64,000 bases of DNA from Labrys monachus (GTDB lineage: Bacteria; Pseudomonadota; Alphaproteobacteria; Rhizobiales; Labraceae). This document shows positions 28,080 through 38,675 of the stretch, piece after piece (within the stretch, counting starts at the first letter, position 1; each line of letters starts with the position of its first letter). The DNA is taken from positions 2,561,501 to 2,625,500 of the forward strand of contig NZ_JAUSVK010000001.1 of assembly GCF_030814655.1 (NCBI RefSeq). Reading direction: 5' to 3'. A program made the translations under genes and the position numbers. The notes beneath the pieces were generated by a model, which searched no databases, was not told the DNA's origin, and saw only the letters and a list, made by a program, of their open reading frames with translations.

Positions 28080-28808
28080 TCATACCCGCCTGAAGGTGAA
28101 ATAGGCGCCGCGCCGGCCCTCCCGCAGCGCCTTGGCCTCGTAGCGCGTCGAGCGCCAGCCCTCCCACGGCGTCAGCCAGTCGGCCTGGCGCTCGGCGGTC
28201 CACACGAAATCGGCGGAGCGCGCCACGCGCGCGAGCGCATAGGCGGCGTAGTCGTCGATGTCTGTGGCAAAGCGCAGTTCCGCGCCGGGCTTGAGGATGC
28301 GGGCGAGCCGCGCCAGCATCTCCTCGCCGAGGAAGCGGCGCTTGCGGTGGCGGCGCTTGGGCCAGGGATCGGGATAGAGCAGATAGAGCCGGTCGATCGA
28401 GGCCGGCGGCAGCCATTCGACCACGCGCTTGGCGTCCTCGTCCCACAGCCGCACATTGGCGAGGCCGTTCTGCTCGATCTGTGCCAGCATTTTGGCGGTG
28501 CCGTTGACATAGGCCTCGCAGCCGATGAAGCCGACATCCGGGTTCTCGCCGGCGCGCTGCGTCAGGTGCTCGCCGCCGCCGAAGCCGATCTCGAGCCAGA
28601 CCTGGCGGATGTCGACAGGAAACAGCGCATGCAGGTCGGCAGGCGCCGGCCTGTCGAGATCCAGCCGCAGATCCGGCAGGGAAGCCGCCATCAGCCCGGC
28701 ATGGCCGGGGCGCAGGGTCTTGCCTTTGCGGCGGCCGAAAAAGGCGCCGTGACCCCGTGGCGGTGCTCCTTCGCGGTCCGCCTTCTCGTCTTCATTCTCG
28801 CCGGTCAC
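28080..28808 (-). CDS. trmB: tRNA (guanine-N7)-methyltransferase
   Basis: A 242-residue SAM-dependent enzyme that methylates G46 of tRNA. It carries LEIGFGGGEHLTQRA (SAM motif I), FIGCEAYVNGTAKML, and the defining PDPWPKRRHRKRRFL motif. The start is a GTG at 28808; the preceding frame hits a stop immediately. It is downstream of the metK terminator, so expression from metK read-through should be limited. A GC-rich inverted repeat (28025-28032 with 28071-28078) lies between its end and the converging CoxG-like gene. Confidence 0.94.
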   Translation of the reverse strand: MTGENEDEKADREGAPPRGHGAFFGRRKGKTLRPGHAGLMAASLPDLRLDLDRPAPADLHALFPVDIRQVWLEIGFGGGEHLTQRAGENPDVGFIGCEAYVNGTAKMLAQIEQNGLANVRLWDEDAKRVVEWLPPASIDRLYLLYPDPWPKRRHRKRRFLGEEMLARLARILKPGAELRFATDIDDYAAYALARVARSADFVWTAERQADWLTPWEGWRSTRYEAKALREGRRGAYFTFRRV

Positions 28809-28821
28809 GAGAGCTCCATAG

Positions 28822-28853
28822 AAAAAGCCTTTCCCGGAGGCGGGAAAGGCTTC
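28822..28853 (-). terminator. Intrinsic terminator of metK
   Basis: On the minus strand AGCCTTTCCCG pairs perfectly with CGGGAAAGGCT (28851-28841 and 28836-28826) around a 4-nt loop, followed by TTTTT. It begins 27 bp after the metK stop, in the 69-bp gap before trmB. Confidence 0.88.
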
Positions 28854-28877
28854 TGATCGCAGGAAACGGAGAAAAAG

Positions 28878-30074
28878 TTAAGCGCGCACGGCCTTCCTGA
28901 TGGCATCGGCGAGATCCGTCTTCTCCCAGGAGAAGCCGCCGTCGCGGGCCGACTTGCGGCCGAAATGACCATAGGCCGAGGTGCGCGCATAGATCGGCTT
29001 GTTGAGGTTGAGATGCTCGCGGATGCCGCGCGGCGTCAGGCTCATCACCCCCCGCAGCGCTTCCTCGACCTTGGTCTCGTCGACCGTGCCGGTGCCGTGC
29101 AGGTCGACATAGATGGCGAGCGGCTCGGAAACGCCGATGGCGTAGGCGAGCTGGATGGTGCAGCGGTCGGCGATCTTAGCGGCGACGACGTTCTTGGCGA
29201 GGTAGCGGGCGGCATAGGCGGCCGAGCGGTCGACCTTGGTCGGGTCCTTGCCGGAGAAGGCGCCGCCGCCATGCGGCGCGGCGCCGCCATAGGTGTCGAC
29301 GATGATCTTGCGGCCGGTGAGGCCGCAGTCGCCGTCCGGCCCGCCGATGACGAACTTGCCGGTCGGATTGACGTGCCAGACCGTCTCCTCCGTGACCCAG
29401 CCCTCGGGCAGCGTCTTGCGGATATAGGGCTCGACCAGCTTGCGGATGTCGCCGGAGGTCAGCGTTTCGTCGAGATGCTGGGTCGACAGCACGATCTGGG
29501 TGACGCCGACGGGCTTGCCGCCTTCATATTTCACGGTCACCTGGCTCTTGGCATCGGGGCCGAGCATGCCGAGTTCGCCGGACTTGCGGGCCTTGGTGAT
29601 GTCTTCGAGGATCTTGTGGGCGTAGTAGATCGGCGCAGGCATCAATTCCGGCGTCTCGCGGCAGGCATAGCCGAACATGATGCCCTGGTCGCCGGCGCCT
29701 TCGTCCTTGTTGCCGGAGATGTCGACGCCCTGCGCGATATCCGCCGACTGGGCGTGCAGCAGCACCTCGACCTTGGCCTTCTTCCAGTGAAAGCCTTCCT
29801 GCTCATAGCCGATGGCCTTGATGGCGCGGCGCGCAGCGCTCTTGACCTTGCCCTTGGTGATGGAGGCGGGGCCGCGGGTCTCGCCGGCGATCACCACGCG
29901 ATTGGTGGTCGCCAGCGTCTCGCAGGCCACGCGAACCTGGCTCGGATCCATACCCGCCTTCGCGGCTTCGCGGTAGAACAGGTCGACGATCTCGTCGGAA
30001 ATGCGATCGCACACCTTGTCGGGATGGCCTTCAGCGACGGACTCGCTGGTGAAAAGGTAATCGGAACGAGACAC
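28878..30074 (-). CDS. metK: S-adenosylmethionine synthetase
   Basis: A 398-residue cytosolic enzyme that makes SAM from methionine and ATP. Motifs: [18 protein letters not shown] at residues 9-26 (ATP/Mg site), [12 protein letters not shown] near 120, and the P-loop-like [19 protein letters not shown] near 270. The start is GTG at 30074, with GGAG at 30086-30083 as ribosome-binding site. Its leader has nested inverted repeats that reach the start codon (annotated separately). It lies downstream of a phrR-like regulator, and ends at a strong terminator. Confidence 0.97.
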   Translation of the reverse strand: MSRSDYLFTSESVAEGHPDKVCDRISDEIVDLFYREAAKAGMDPSQVRVACETLATTNRVVIAGETRGPASITKGKVKSAARRAIKAIGYEQEGFHWKKAKVEVLLHAQSADIAQGVDISGNKDEGAGDQGIMFGYACRETPELMPAPIYYAHKILEDITKARKSGELGMLGPDAKSQVTVKYEGGKPVGVTQIVLSTQHLDETLTSGDIRKLVEPYIRKTLPEGWVTEETVWHVNPTGKFVIGGPDGDCGLTGRKIIVDTYGGAAPHGGGAFSGKDPTKVDRSAAYAARYLAKNVVAAKIADRCTIQLAYAIGVSEPLAIYVDLHGTGTVDETKVEEALRGVMSLTPRGIREHLNLNKPIYARTSAYGHFGRKSARDGGFSWEKTDLADAIRKAVRA

Positions 30075-30118
30075 GAAGGATTCTCCACGGCATAACGAAA
30101 GCTTGATATGCCTTCGTT
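30074..30118 (-). promoter_or_regulatory. Structured metK leader overlapping the ribosome-binding site
   Basis: Three mutually overlapping inverted repeats on the minus strand: AACGAA/TTCGTT, GGCATA/TATGCC (30112-30107 with 30094-30089), and CGAAGG/CCTTCG (30116-30111 with 30079-30074). The last includes the first base of the GTG start and spans the GGAG. Competing pairings over a start site suggest translational control. It has the layout of short SAM-sensing leaders of metK, but the sequence does not match a riboswitch consensus I can recall. Confidence 0.35.
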
Positions 30119-30163
30119 TTGGCGAGGGGATGCTCCGCCGTCAAGCGGCAAATCGTACGTTTT

Positions 30164-30179
30164 GTTCGTTTAAAGGAAC
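30164..30179. promoter_or_regulatory. 16-bp palindrome upstream of metK
   Basis: GTTCGTTTAAAGGAAC reads nearly the same on both strands (one central-arm mismatch pair). It sits in the 193-bp gap between the phrR-like regulator gene and metK. It could be an operator of that regulator or part of the metK promoter region. It is not a canonical alphaproteobacterial LexA box, which needs direct GTTC repeats. Confidence 0.35.
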
Positions 30180-30267
30180 GCCGTGGCGGTTTGGCGCGGG
30201 TCGCGGAGGCATGCTGCGCCCGCGGCGGGGGCAGCATGCCTGGTCTCGCTCGGCTGGCGCGAACCGC

Positions 30268-30675
30268 TCAGGCCGCATCCTCGTGGCTGAGGGTCGATAC
30301 GAGGTCGACGACCCGGCGGCGCACCTTCGGATCCTTGATCCGCGCGAAGGCCTTGTTGAGCTGCAGGCCTTCGGTGGTCGAAAGGAACTCGATCACCTGG
30401 GAGGTGTCGCCCTCGTCGGACGCCCCTATGCGCCCGGCCGCTTCCGCCGGAAGTCCCTCGAAGAAGAAGGAAATCGCCACGCCCAGGATCGAGGCGATCT
30501 GCTGCAGGCGGCTGGCGCCGATACGGTTGGTGCCCTTCTCGTATTTCTGTACCTGCTGGAACGTCAGGCCGAGCGCTTCGCCCAGCTTTTCCTGGCTCAT
30601 GCCGGTCAAAACGCGGCGAATACGAACCCGGCCTCCGACATGCTGATCAATGGGGTTAGGTACTTTTTTGATCAT
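30268..30675 (-). CDS. XRE-family helix-turn-helix regulator (PhrR-like)
   Basis: A 135-residue DNA-binding protein. The HTH_3 domain spans about residues 10-70: GGRVRIRRVLTGMSQEKLGEALGLTFQQVQKYEKGTNRI contains both helices; the C-terminal half, with FFFEGLP and KAFARIKDPKVRRRVVDLV, is typical of this rhizobial family. A homologue, phrR, lies beside actA (an lnt gene) in Sinorhizobium and is induced by low pH. The same neighbourhood (lnt, regulator, metK, trmB) is seen here. The ATG at 30675 is chosen because homologues start MIKKxPNPID; a possible 45-nt upstream extension is unconserved. Confidence 0.85.
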   Translation of the reverse strand: MIKKVPNPIDQHVGGRVRIRRVLTGMSQEKLGEALGLTFQQVQKYEKGTNRIGASRLQQIASILGVAISFFFEGLPAEAAGRIGASDEGDTSQVIEFLSTTEGLQLNKAFARIKDPKVRRRVVDLVSTLSHEDAA

Positions 30676-30715
30676 AAAATGTACTCCCGTCCACGTCCAA
30701 GTTATTGAAAAATAT

Positions 30716-30728
30716 GACAACTATTGTC
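30716..30728. promoter_or_regulatory. Palindrome upstream of the phrR-like gene (possible operator)
   Basis: GACAA-CTA-TTGTC is a perfect 5-bp-arm inverted repeat located 41 bp upstream of the regulator's start codon. Autoregulation at such a site is common for XRE proteins. This is inference from position and symmetry only. Confidence 0.4.
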
Positions 30729-30906
30729 GAAACCAACCATGTCCAAAAAGTGGCGGAATCACGACAGTGCAAACACACAATTGTGAAGCCATGGTCTTGC
30801 TCGCGAGGACGCCGTTTGCGCGTTTTATTGCTGAAATGCGCGTCAAAATAGAATCTTGTAACGCCTCACGATACGGCGGCACCATAATCAATCCAGACGT
30901 GTGCTT

Positions 30907-32529
30907 TCAAGCCTCGGTTTGCGGGGCGCGGCGAAAACACACAGCGCAGATTGTGGCGATCAGAAACAGTATAGCAATAATTGTATTGCCGGCTTTGGCG
31001 AAGGCCGTCGGCGCCAGCGCGGCGGGCAGGCGCGAATCGAGGACGCCGCTGGTGCCGAGGGGCAGGCGAGCCAACACGCGGCCGACGGGGTCGATCACGG
31101 CCGAGATGCCGTCATTGCCGGCTCGCACCAGCGGCAGTCCTTCCTCGACGGCGCGCGCCCGGGCCTGGACGAAATGCTGATAGGGGCCCGGCGTGAGGCC
31201 GAACCAGCCATCGTTGGTGACGTTGAGCAGCCAGCCCGGGCGGTGGGCGGCATCGATCGCCGCATCGGGAAAGATCGCCTCGTAGCAGACGAGGACCCCG
31301 ACGGGCGGCGCATTGGGGATGTCGAGCGTGCGCAGGCCGGGACCGGGCGTGAAGCCGCCGCGCTGCTCGGTCAGCTGCCGCAGGCCGATCGATTCGAGAA
31401 ACGACTGGAACGGCAGATATTCGCCGAACGGAACGAGGTGGACCTTGTCGTAATTGCCGATGATGGTGCCGGTGGCATCGATGACGTGGAGGGAATTGTA
31501 ATACAGCACCGGCCCGTCGTCGGTGGTGGGCTGTTCGGCCCGGCCCGCGCCGGTCAGCAGGACGGCATTCGGCTTGAGCAGGTCGCCCAGCACCGCGAGC
31601 GCGTCCGGGTCGCTCGACAACAGGAAGGGAAAGGCGGATTCCGGCCAGATCAGGTCGGTGACCTTCGCCATGCCGTCGGCGCCGTCGGCGGTCGGCTGGC
31701 GCGACAGCGCGAGATATTGCGTGAGGATCTGGTTGCGCAGGCTCGGGTTGAACTTGTCGTTCTGCGGCACGTTCGGCTGCATGATCCTGAGCTGCACCTT
31801 GTCGACGAAGCTTGTCGGCGTCCCGGCGAGGCGCCAGGCGCCGAAGCCCGCCATGGCGAGGAGCAGGGCGAGGGCCAGGGCCGGCCAGCGCCAGCCGCCG
31901 CGCCCGGCCATCAGCGCCGGGCTGGCGAACAGGAGGAGGGTGATCAGCGTCAGGCCGTAGATGCCGACGAGGGAAAGGCTCTGGGCGAGATGGATCTCGC
32001 TCGCCAGCGCATAGCCGAACAGGTTCCAGGGAAAGCCGGTGAGGACATGGCCCCGGAGCCATTCGGCGCCGGCGAGCGCCACGGCGAAGGCGGCGATGCG
32101 CCCCGGCCCGGGCGACCACAGCAGGCGCGCCAGCGCGAAGGCGAGGGCCGTGAACAAGGCGAGGCCAGCCGGCAGCATCACCACGGCGAAAGGCATCAGC
32201 CAGGCGAACTGGTCGGCGTCGACGAGGAAGGCACTGCCGATCCACCACAGGCCCGCGAGGAAATAGCCCAAGCCGAACAGCCAGCCGAGCCCGGCCGCCG
32301 CGGCGGCGTCCCGCAGCGCGAAGCCCCGCGTCCGGCCTGTCGCGTCCGGCGGCCCGTCGAGAGCCAGCCCGTCGAGAAGCCATACCGCCACCGGCAGGCT
32401 GATCGCCAGCACCGGGAAGAGGTCGAACGGCGCCATCGCCAGCGCTGCCAGCGCGCCGGCGGCGAAGGCCAGCCCGGCCCGGCGCCAGCCGCGCAGCGTC
32501 GCGACGCCGGTCGAGAGCCGTGTGATCAC
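30907..32529 (-). CDS. lnt: Apolipoprotein N-acyltransferase
   Basis: A 540-residue inner-membrane enzyme that adds the third acyl chain to lipoproteins. Six to eight N-terminal hydrophobic helices precede a periplasmic nitrilase domain (about residues 240-500). The catalytic Glu is in LIWPESAFPF, Lys in YDKVHLVPFGEYLPF, and Cys in VLVCYEAIFPD. Sinorhizobium actA, needed for acid tolerance, encodes this enzyme. The start is GTG at 32529 and overlaps the upstream gene's TGA by four bases (GTGA), indicating translational coupling. Confidence 0.95.
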   Translation of the reverse strand: MITRLSTGVATLRGWRRAGLAFAAGALAALAMAPFDLFPVLAISLPVAVWLLDGLALDGPPDATGRTRGFALRDAAAAAGLGWLFGLGYFLAGLWWIGSAFLVDADQFAWLMPFAVVMLPAGLALFTALAFALARLLWSPGPGRIAAFAVALAGAEWLRGHVLTGFPWNLFGYALASEIHLAQSLSLVGIYGLTLITLLLFASPALMAGRGGWRWPALALALLLAMAGFGAWRLAGTPTSFVDKVQLRIMQPNVPQNDKFNPSLRNQILTQYLALSRQPTADGADGMAKVTDLIWPESAFPFLLSSDPDALAVLGDLLKPNAVLLTGAGRAEQPTTDDGPVLYYNSLHVIDATGTIIGNYDKVHLVPFGEYLPFQSFLESIGLRQLTEQRGGFTPGPGLRTLDIPNAPPVGVLVCYEAIFPDAAIDAAHRPGWLLNVTNDGWFGLTPGPYQHFVQARARAVEEGLPLVRAGNDGISAVIDPVGRVLARLPLGTSGVLDSRLPAALAPTAFAKAGNTIIAILFLIATICAVCFRRAPQTEA

Positions 32530-33713
32530 GTCGCCCCGTCGGTGCCGGTCCGGCCGGGGCGCAGGGCGTCGTCCAGCGGGAGATCGCCCGGGGCCGCCGC
32601 CGCCGCCTCGGGCGCGTCGTCGCGGGAGACGGCGGCGGGCCGCGTGCCGTCCTCGGCTTCCCGGGGCGCGGGGAGGAGGAGGACGGCGTTGTTCGCAAGC
32701 CGGCGGTCTTCCCGCATCCTCGGCGCGCTGTTGCCGGTCGTATGGATGCGGACCCGCTTCACCCTGCGCGGATCGGCGTCGAGGATCTCGAATTCGAGCG
32801 CGCCCGGGCCCTGCATGATCTCGCCGCGGACCGGCACGCGGCCGGCCATCGTGACCAGCAAGCCGCCGAGCGTATCCACATCCGCCTCGATGTCCTCGAT
32901 ATGCATGTCGACGCCGATGGTGCGGGCGATATCGTCGAGGTCGGCCCGGGCATCGGCGGTGAAGGTGCCGTCGCCCGAGGCGACGATCATGTCGGCCTCG
33001 TCCTCGTCATGCTCGTCCTCGATGTCGCCGATCACGATCTCGACGATGTCCTCCATCGAGACCAGCCCGTCGGTGCCGCCATATTCATCGATGACCAAGG
33101 CAAGCTGCGTGCGCATCGTCTGCATCTTGGCGAGAAGATCGATGGCGGGCATGGAGGGCGGCACGAACAGCACGTCCCGTATCAGCGATTTGACGGAACT
33201 GAGCGGCGTCGTCAGCGTGATGTTGCCGAGCGCCAGGGGCGGCACGTCCTTCGCCGCCTCGCCGTTGCGGCCCTTGCGGCTCCGGCGGGCTGCGATGGCG
33301 GCCCGGGAGGCGAGCCACGCCACGAAGTCGCGGATATGCACCATGCCGCGCGGGTCGTCGAGCGTCTCGTTGTAGACCGGCAGGCGCGAATGGCCGGCGG
33401 TCTGGAACACCTTGAGCAACTCGGCGAGGGAGATGTCCAGCGGCACCGCCACGATGTCGGCGCGCGGCACCATCACGTCGTCGACCCTCTTGCCGCGCAG
33501 GCTGAGGATGTTCTTCAGCATCGCCCGCTCCTCGGGCGAAAAGCCGGAATCCTCGTTGGCGCGCGAATCCTCCAGCGCGTCGGCGAGGTCTTCGCGGATG
33601 GAGGGATGGGACTTGATGCCCAGCGCCAGCTTGATGCGCTCGAACAGCCCCTCGCCGTGGTTTTCCTGGAGGGCGGCCGAGCCGCCCGGACTTCGATCGT
33701 TGTTGTCGGACAT
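32526..33713 (-). CDS. CorC/HlyC-family CBS-domain protein
   Basis: A 395-residue soluble protein. It has a paired CBS domain (about residues 80-215, with VDDVMVPRADIVAVPLD and the second repeat around LIRDVLFVPPSMPAIDLL), VIDEYGGTDGLVSMEDIVEIVIGDI linking to a C-terminal CorC/HlyC transporter-associated domain (about 260-340), and an Ala/Pro-rich tail. Homologues affect magnesium/cobalt handling and are often fused to membrane domains; this one lacks the DUF21 membrane part. The ATG at 33713 is chosen because MSDNN is the conserved start. Confidence 0.9.
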   Translation of the reverse strand: MSDNNDRSPGGSAALQENHGEGLFERIKLALGIKSHPSIREDLADALEDSRANEDSGFSPEERAMLKNILSLRGKRVDDVMVPRADIVAVPLDISLAELLKVFQTAGHSRLPVYNETLDDPRGMVHIRDFVAWLASRAAIAARRSRKGRNGEAAKDVPPLALGNITLTTPLSSVKSLIRDVLFVPPSMPAIDLLAKMQTMRTQLALVIDEYGGTDGLVSMEDIVEIVIGDIEDEHDEDEADMIVASGDGTFTADARADLDDIARTIGVDMHIEDIEADVDTLGGLLVTMAGRVPVRGEIMQGPGALEFEILDADPRRVKRVRIHTTGNSAPRMREDRRLANNAVLLLPAPREAEDGTRPAAVSRDDAPEAAAAAPGDLPLDDALRPGRTGTDGAT

Positions 33714-33723
33714 GGCCTTCGGG

Positions 33724-34230
33724 TCAGCTCGCTTCGCGCAGAAGGGGCGCGCCGGCATAGGGATTTTCGATGCCGAGCGTCGCGAGGATGCGGATTTCGA
33801 GGGCCTCCATCGCTTCGGCTTCGGCATCGGTCAGATGGTCGTAGCCGAAGATGTGGAGCAGCCCGTGCACGACGAGATGGGTGAGGTGGTCGGCGAAGGG
33901 CCGTTCGGCTTCCTCCGCCTCGCGCTCGATCGTCTCATAGGCGAGGATGATGTCGCCGAGCATCGGCGTCCTCGCGATCGCCTTGCCTTCCGCCTGGGGG
34001 AAGGAAAGGACGTTGGTCGGCTTGTCGAGGCTGCGCCACTGCGCGTTGATGGCCCGGATCGCCTCGTCGTCCGTCAGCACGACGGAAAGCTCGGCGCCCG
34101 GCGCATGCCTCAGCGCGGCGACGGCCACGCTTGCCGTCACGGCGCGCCGCACCCTTTCTTCCATGTCATCGAAACGCTGCCAGAGATCGCTCTCCTCGGC
34201 GATGTCGATGGCGATCTCGTGCCTGCTCAT
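33724..34230 (-). CDS. ybeY: Endoribonuclease YbeY (rRNA maturation)
   Basis: A 168-residue zinc-dependent RNase involved in 16S rRNA 3'-end processing and ribosome quality control. The UPF0054 zinc motif HGLLHIFGYDH is at about residues 120-130, and NVLSFPQAEG is the family's central strand. Its ATG overlaps the phoH stop by four bases; the next gene (CorC/HlyC) starts 10 bp after its end. The order phoH-ybeY-corC-lnt is highly conserved in bacteria. Confidence 0.96.
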   Translation of the reverse strand: MSRHEIAIDIAEESDLWQRFDDMEERVRRAVTASVAVAALRHAPGAELSVVLTDDEAIRAINAQWRSLDKPTNVLSFPQAEGKAIARTPMLGDIILAYETIEREAEEAERPFADHLTHLVVHGLLHIFGYDHLTDAEAEAMEALEIRILATLGIENPYAGAPLLREAS

Positions 34231-35260
34231 GGCACCCTTTCGCCCTTCGCTTCATAGGCGCGCACGATCTTCGCGACCAGTTCATGGCGCACGACGTCGC
34301 CGGCGTTGAACCGGCAGATGGCGATCTCCGGAATGTCTTTCAACAGATCGACCGCTTCGATCAGGCCCGATTTCTGTCCGGGCGGCAAATCGACCTGGGT
34401 CGGGTCACCGGTGATGATCATGCGCGAGCCCTCGCCGAGGCGGGTGAGGAACATCTTCATCTGCATCGCCGTGCAGTTCTGCGCCTCGTCGAGCAGCACG
34501 ACCGAATTGGCGAGCGTGCGTCCGCGCATGAAGGCGAGGGGCGCGACTTCGATCATGCCCGAGGTCAGTCCGCGCTCGACGCGCTCCGGCGGCATCATGT
34601 CGTAGAGCGCGTCGTAGAGCGGGCGTAGATAGGGATCGACCTTTTCGCGCATGTCGCCGGGCAGGAAGCCCAGCCGCTCGCCGGCCTCCACCGCCGGCCG
34701 CGAGAGGATCAGCCGGTCCGCCTCGCCCTTCTCGATCAGGGCGGCAGCGTGGGCGACGGCCAGATAGGTCTTGCCGGTGCCGGCCGGGCCGGTGGCGAAG
34801 ACGAGCTCATATTTCTGCAGGGCACGGATATAGGCGTCCTGGGCGGGCGTCCGCGCGGCGATGGTCTTCTTGCGGGTTCCGACCGACGCGGCGCCGCCGG
34901 AGGCCGGCACCGCCTTCGGGGCGCCTTCCGGGCTGAACAGCACGCCCTGGGAGGCCGCCATGCGGAGTGCGCCGTCGACGTCGCCCAGCGTGATCTGCTG
35001 GCCGGCGCGCAGGCGCTGATAGAGGCTTTCGAGCAGCCGCTTGGCCTGCTCGACGCTGTCGCGCGCGCCGCGCAGGGCAACGTGATTGCCGCGCGCCGTC
35101 ACCTCGACGCCGAGCTTGCGTTCGATGAAGGCGAGATTCTGGTCGTGCTGGCCGAAGAGCAGCGTGGCGAGGCGATTGTCCTCGAACGCCACCACGACCT
35201 CGGCCGGCGGTTCGGGCCGGGGCTGCGGGGGCATCCGGTTCCGCCGTTCTTCATCCACCT

Positions 35261-35264
<4 letters not shown>
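34227..35264 (-). CDS. PhoH-family ATPase
   Basis: A 345-residue predicted ATPase. An N-terminal KH-like segment (about 25-85) precedes the PhoH P-loop domain (about 130-335) with [16 protein letters not shown] (Walker A) and [40 protein letters not shown] (Walker B and sensor). PhoH is linked to RNA metabolism and works alongside YbeY. The start is GTG at 35264, which overlaps the miaB TGA by four bases (GTGA); this coupling decides the start over an internal ATG at 35234. Confidence 0.92.
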
Positions 35265-36679
<1,415 letters not shown>

Positions 36680-36935
36680 GAATCTCGTCAAGGCCGATAC
36701 GGCCGCCAGTTGGATATGAAGAGATAGCCGCTTTCGCCGTCGATGAGAAGGGCGCGCGCGAGTTTCGCGGGACTCGCGCACCGGATTCGATGGCTATCCG
36801 CCGGCGGGGGGCCTGCCCGGCGCCGCGGCGCCGGGTCCGATCGTCGCGGCGACCATCGGCCGCCGCGCATCTTGCTTGCCAGGGGCGGCCTGGTGCCTGC
36901 ACTGTGCGGCTTCCGGCAACGCGATATCCCGATTC

Positions 36936-37883
36936 ATGCCATCCGTCGATCCCGCCCTGTTCCGGCCCGAGGCCGTCGCCCCCGAGACCTCCGCGATGAA
37001 CGCCGACATCGTCGCCAAGATGTCGAGCCTGCCGGACATATGGGCCTTTCCGGCGGAGATGATCCGCGAGGTGCGCCGCCAGGGCAAGGGGCTGTTCCCG
37101 GCGCAGGCCAAGAGCCCGCGTGCGCGAACGGAGATCATCGAGGGCCCGAACGGGCGGGTGCCTGTCCGCATCATCGCCCCGCATGCTTCCAGCGGCGTCT
37201 ACCTGCATATTCACGGCGGCGGCTGGATGCTCAACCAGGCGGACTTCCAGGACGAGACGCTGGAGAGGATCGTCGAGGCGACCGGCCTGGCCTGCATCTC
37301 CGTGGAATACCGGCTCGCCCCCGAGCATCCCTATCCGGCGGGGCCGGACGATTGCGAGACCGTCGCGCTGTGGCTGGCGGGCGCCGCGGCCGGGCGTTTC
37401 GGCACCGACCGCCTGTTCATCGGCGGGGAGAGCGCCGGGGCGACCCTCTCGGCCGTGACGCTGCTGCGCCTGCGCGACAGGCATGGCCTGACCCCTTTCC
37501 GCGGCGCCAACCTCGTCGCCGGATGCTACGATCTCGGCATGACGCCCAGCGCGCGCCGGTTCGGCCTGGAGAAGCTGGTCCTCACCTCGCGCGACATCGA
37601 GCTCTTCGTCCGCGCCTATGTGCCGGCGGGCCAGAGCCTGCGTTCGCCGGATGTGTCGCCGCTCTATGCCGATCTCGCCGGCATGCCGCCCGCGCTGTTC
37701 TCGATCGGCACGCGCGATGCGCTCGTCGACGATACGCTGTTCATGGCGACGCGCTGGGAGGTCGCCGGCGGCTCCGCCGCGCTCAGGATCTGGCCGGGCG
37801 GCTGCCATGTCTTCCGGGGCTTCGACTTTCCGATGGCCGAGGCGGCCTTCGCCGAGGAGATCGCCTTCTTGCGCTCGCATTGA
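36936..37883 (+). CDS. Alpha/beta hydrolase, HSL (esterase/lipase) family
   Basis: A 315-residue hydrolase of the hormone-sensitive-lipase family. The oxyanion-hole motif is YLHIHGGGWML (HGGGW, about residue 95), the nucleophile elbow is GGESAGA (Ser near 165), and the acid and base are probably in IGTRDALVDD and GGCHVFRGF. The substrate is unknown, likely a short acyl ester. The ATG at 36936 begins MPSVDPALFRPE; an upstream ATG at 36876 would add an unlikely Cys/Ala-rich leader. Transcribed away from miaB. Confidence 0.88.
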   Translation: MPSVDPALFRPEAVAPETSAMNADIVAKMSSLPDIWAFPAEMIREVRRQGKGLFPAQAKSPRARTEIIEGPNGRVPVRIIAPHASSGVYLHIHGGGWMLNQADFQDETLERIVEATGLACISVEYRLAPEHPYPAGPDDCETVALWLAGAAAGRFGTDRLFIGGESAGATLSAVTLLRLRDRHGLTPFRGANLVAGCYDLGMTPSARRFGLEKLVLTSRDIELFVRAYVPAGQSLRSPDVSPLYADLAGMPPALFSIGTRDALVDDTLFMATRWEVAGGSAALRIWPGGCHVFRGFDFPMAEAAFAEEIAFLRSH

Positions 37884-37959
37884 AGCGGGCGATCCACGTG
37901 GGAGAAGGCGCCCCTCCCGCGAGGCAGGGCCGCGCTGCCGCAGCCTCCCCCGGAGGGGC

Positions 37960-38583
37960 TCAGACCGCCGGCCTGTAGGGCGCCCGGCCGCTGCACAGGG
38001 CGTCGTCGAGCAGTTCGAGCCGGTCCTGGCCCCAGAACACCTCGCCGCCGAGCACATAGGACGGCGAGCCGAAGACATCCGACGACAAGGCGTCGGCGCG
38101 GTTGCGCTCATAGGCCTGCGCGGCCGCCTCCGACCGTGCCAGGGGCAGAAGGGCCTCGCCGTCGAGGCCCGCCTCGCGCGCCAGCTCCAGAAGGACGGCC
38201 TCATCCGCGAGATCGCGTTCCTGCTCCCACACGGCTGGAAAGGCTCGCGCGAGGAAGGCGCCGGTGTCGGCGCCGCCGGCCTCGACGGCGATGACGAAGC
38301 GGTCGGCGAGGGCGACGTCGAAAGGCCAGTATTTCGGCTGGAGGTGGAAATCGAGACCGAGCCTGGCGCGCCAGCGCTGCAGTTCGAGCGACCGGTAGCG
38401 CTGGCGGACGGGATGGCGCCGGGCGAGGGGCAGGCCGCCCGTCTCGGCGAAGACCTCGCCGAGCTGGACCGGCTTGCAGGAGATGGCGAGCCCGTGCCGG
38501 CCGGCGATCTCCATCAGCCGGGCATGGCCGATATAGGCCCAGGGGCTCGAAAGCGAGAAATAATAATCGAGATGCTGAGTCAT
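37960..38583 (-). CDS. 2-hydroxychromene-2-carboxylate isomerase-like (DsbA/GST-kappa family)
   Basis: A 207-residue thioredoxin-fold protein. It starts MTQHLDYYFSLSSPWAYIGHARL, the active-site region of HCCA isomerases with SSPWAY in place of a CxxC pair, and ends with VFGSPSYVLGGEVFWGQDRLELL, the family's GVFGxPxFxxxxExFWGxDRL motif. It probably isomerises an aromatic ring-cleavage product using glutathione, or acts as a GST. No aromatic catabolic genes are adjacent. The ATG at 38583 is fixed by the family start. Confidence 0.88.
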   Translation of the reverse strand: MTQHLDYYFSLSSPWAYIGHARLMEIAGRHGLAISCKPVQLGEVFAETGGLPLARRHPVRQRYRSLELQRWRARLGLDFHLQPKYWPFDVALADRFVIAVEAGGADTGAFLARAFPAVWEQERDLADEAVLLELAREAGLDGEALLPLARSEAAAQAYERNRADALSSDVFGSPSYVLGGEVFWGQDRLELLDDALCSGRAPYRPAV

Positions 38584-38675
38584 CGCCCTATCGGCATGGC
38601 ACGCCCGGCCCTCGGCCTGAGAGGATGCGGGCGCCCCGGCATCCAGGCCGGCTGAGACGGCGACGGTCGCGGTTT

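Noticed and set aside
30164-30179. GTTC...GAAC palindrome as a LexA box
   Set aside because: Alphaproteobacterial LexA boxes are direct repeats (GTTC-N7-GTTC or GAAC-N7-GAAC); this one is inverted with 8-bp spacing.
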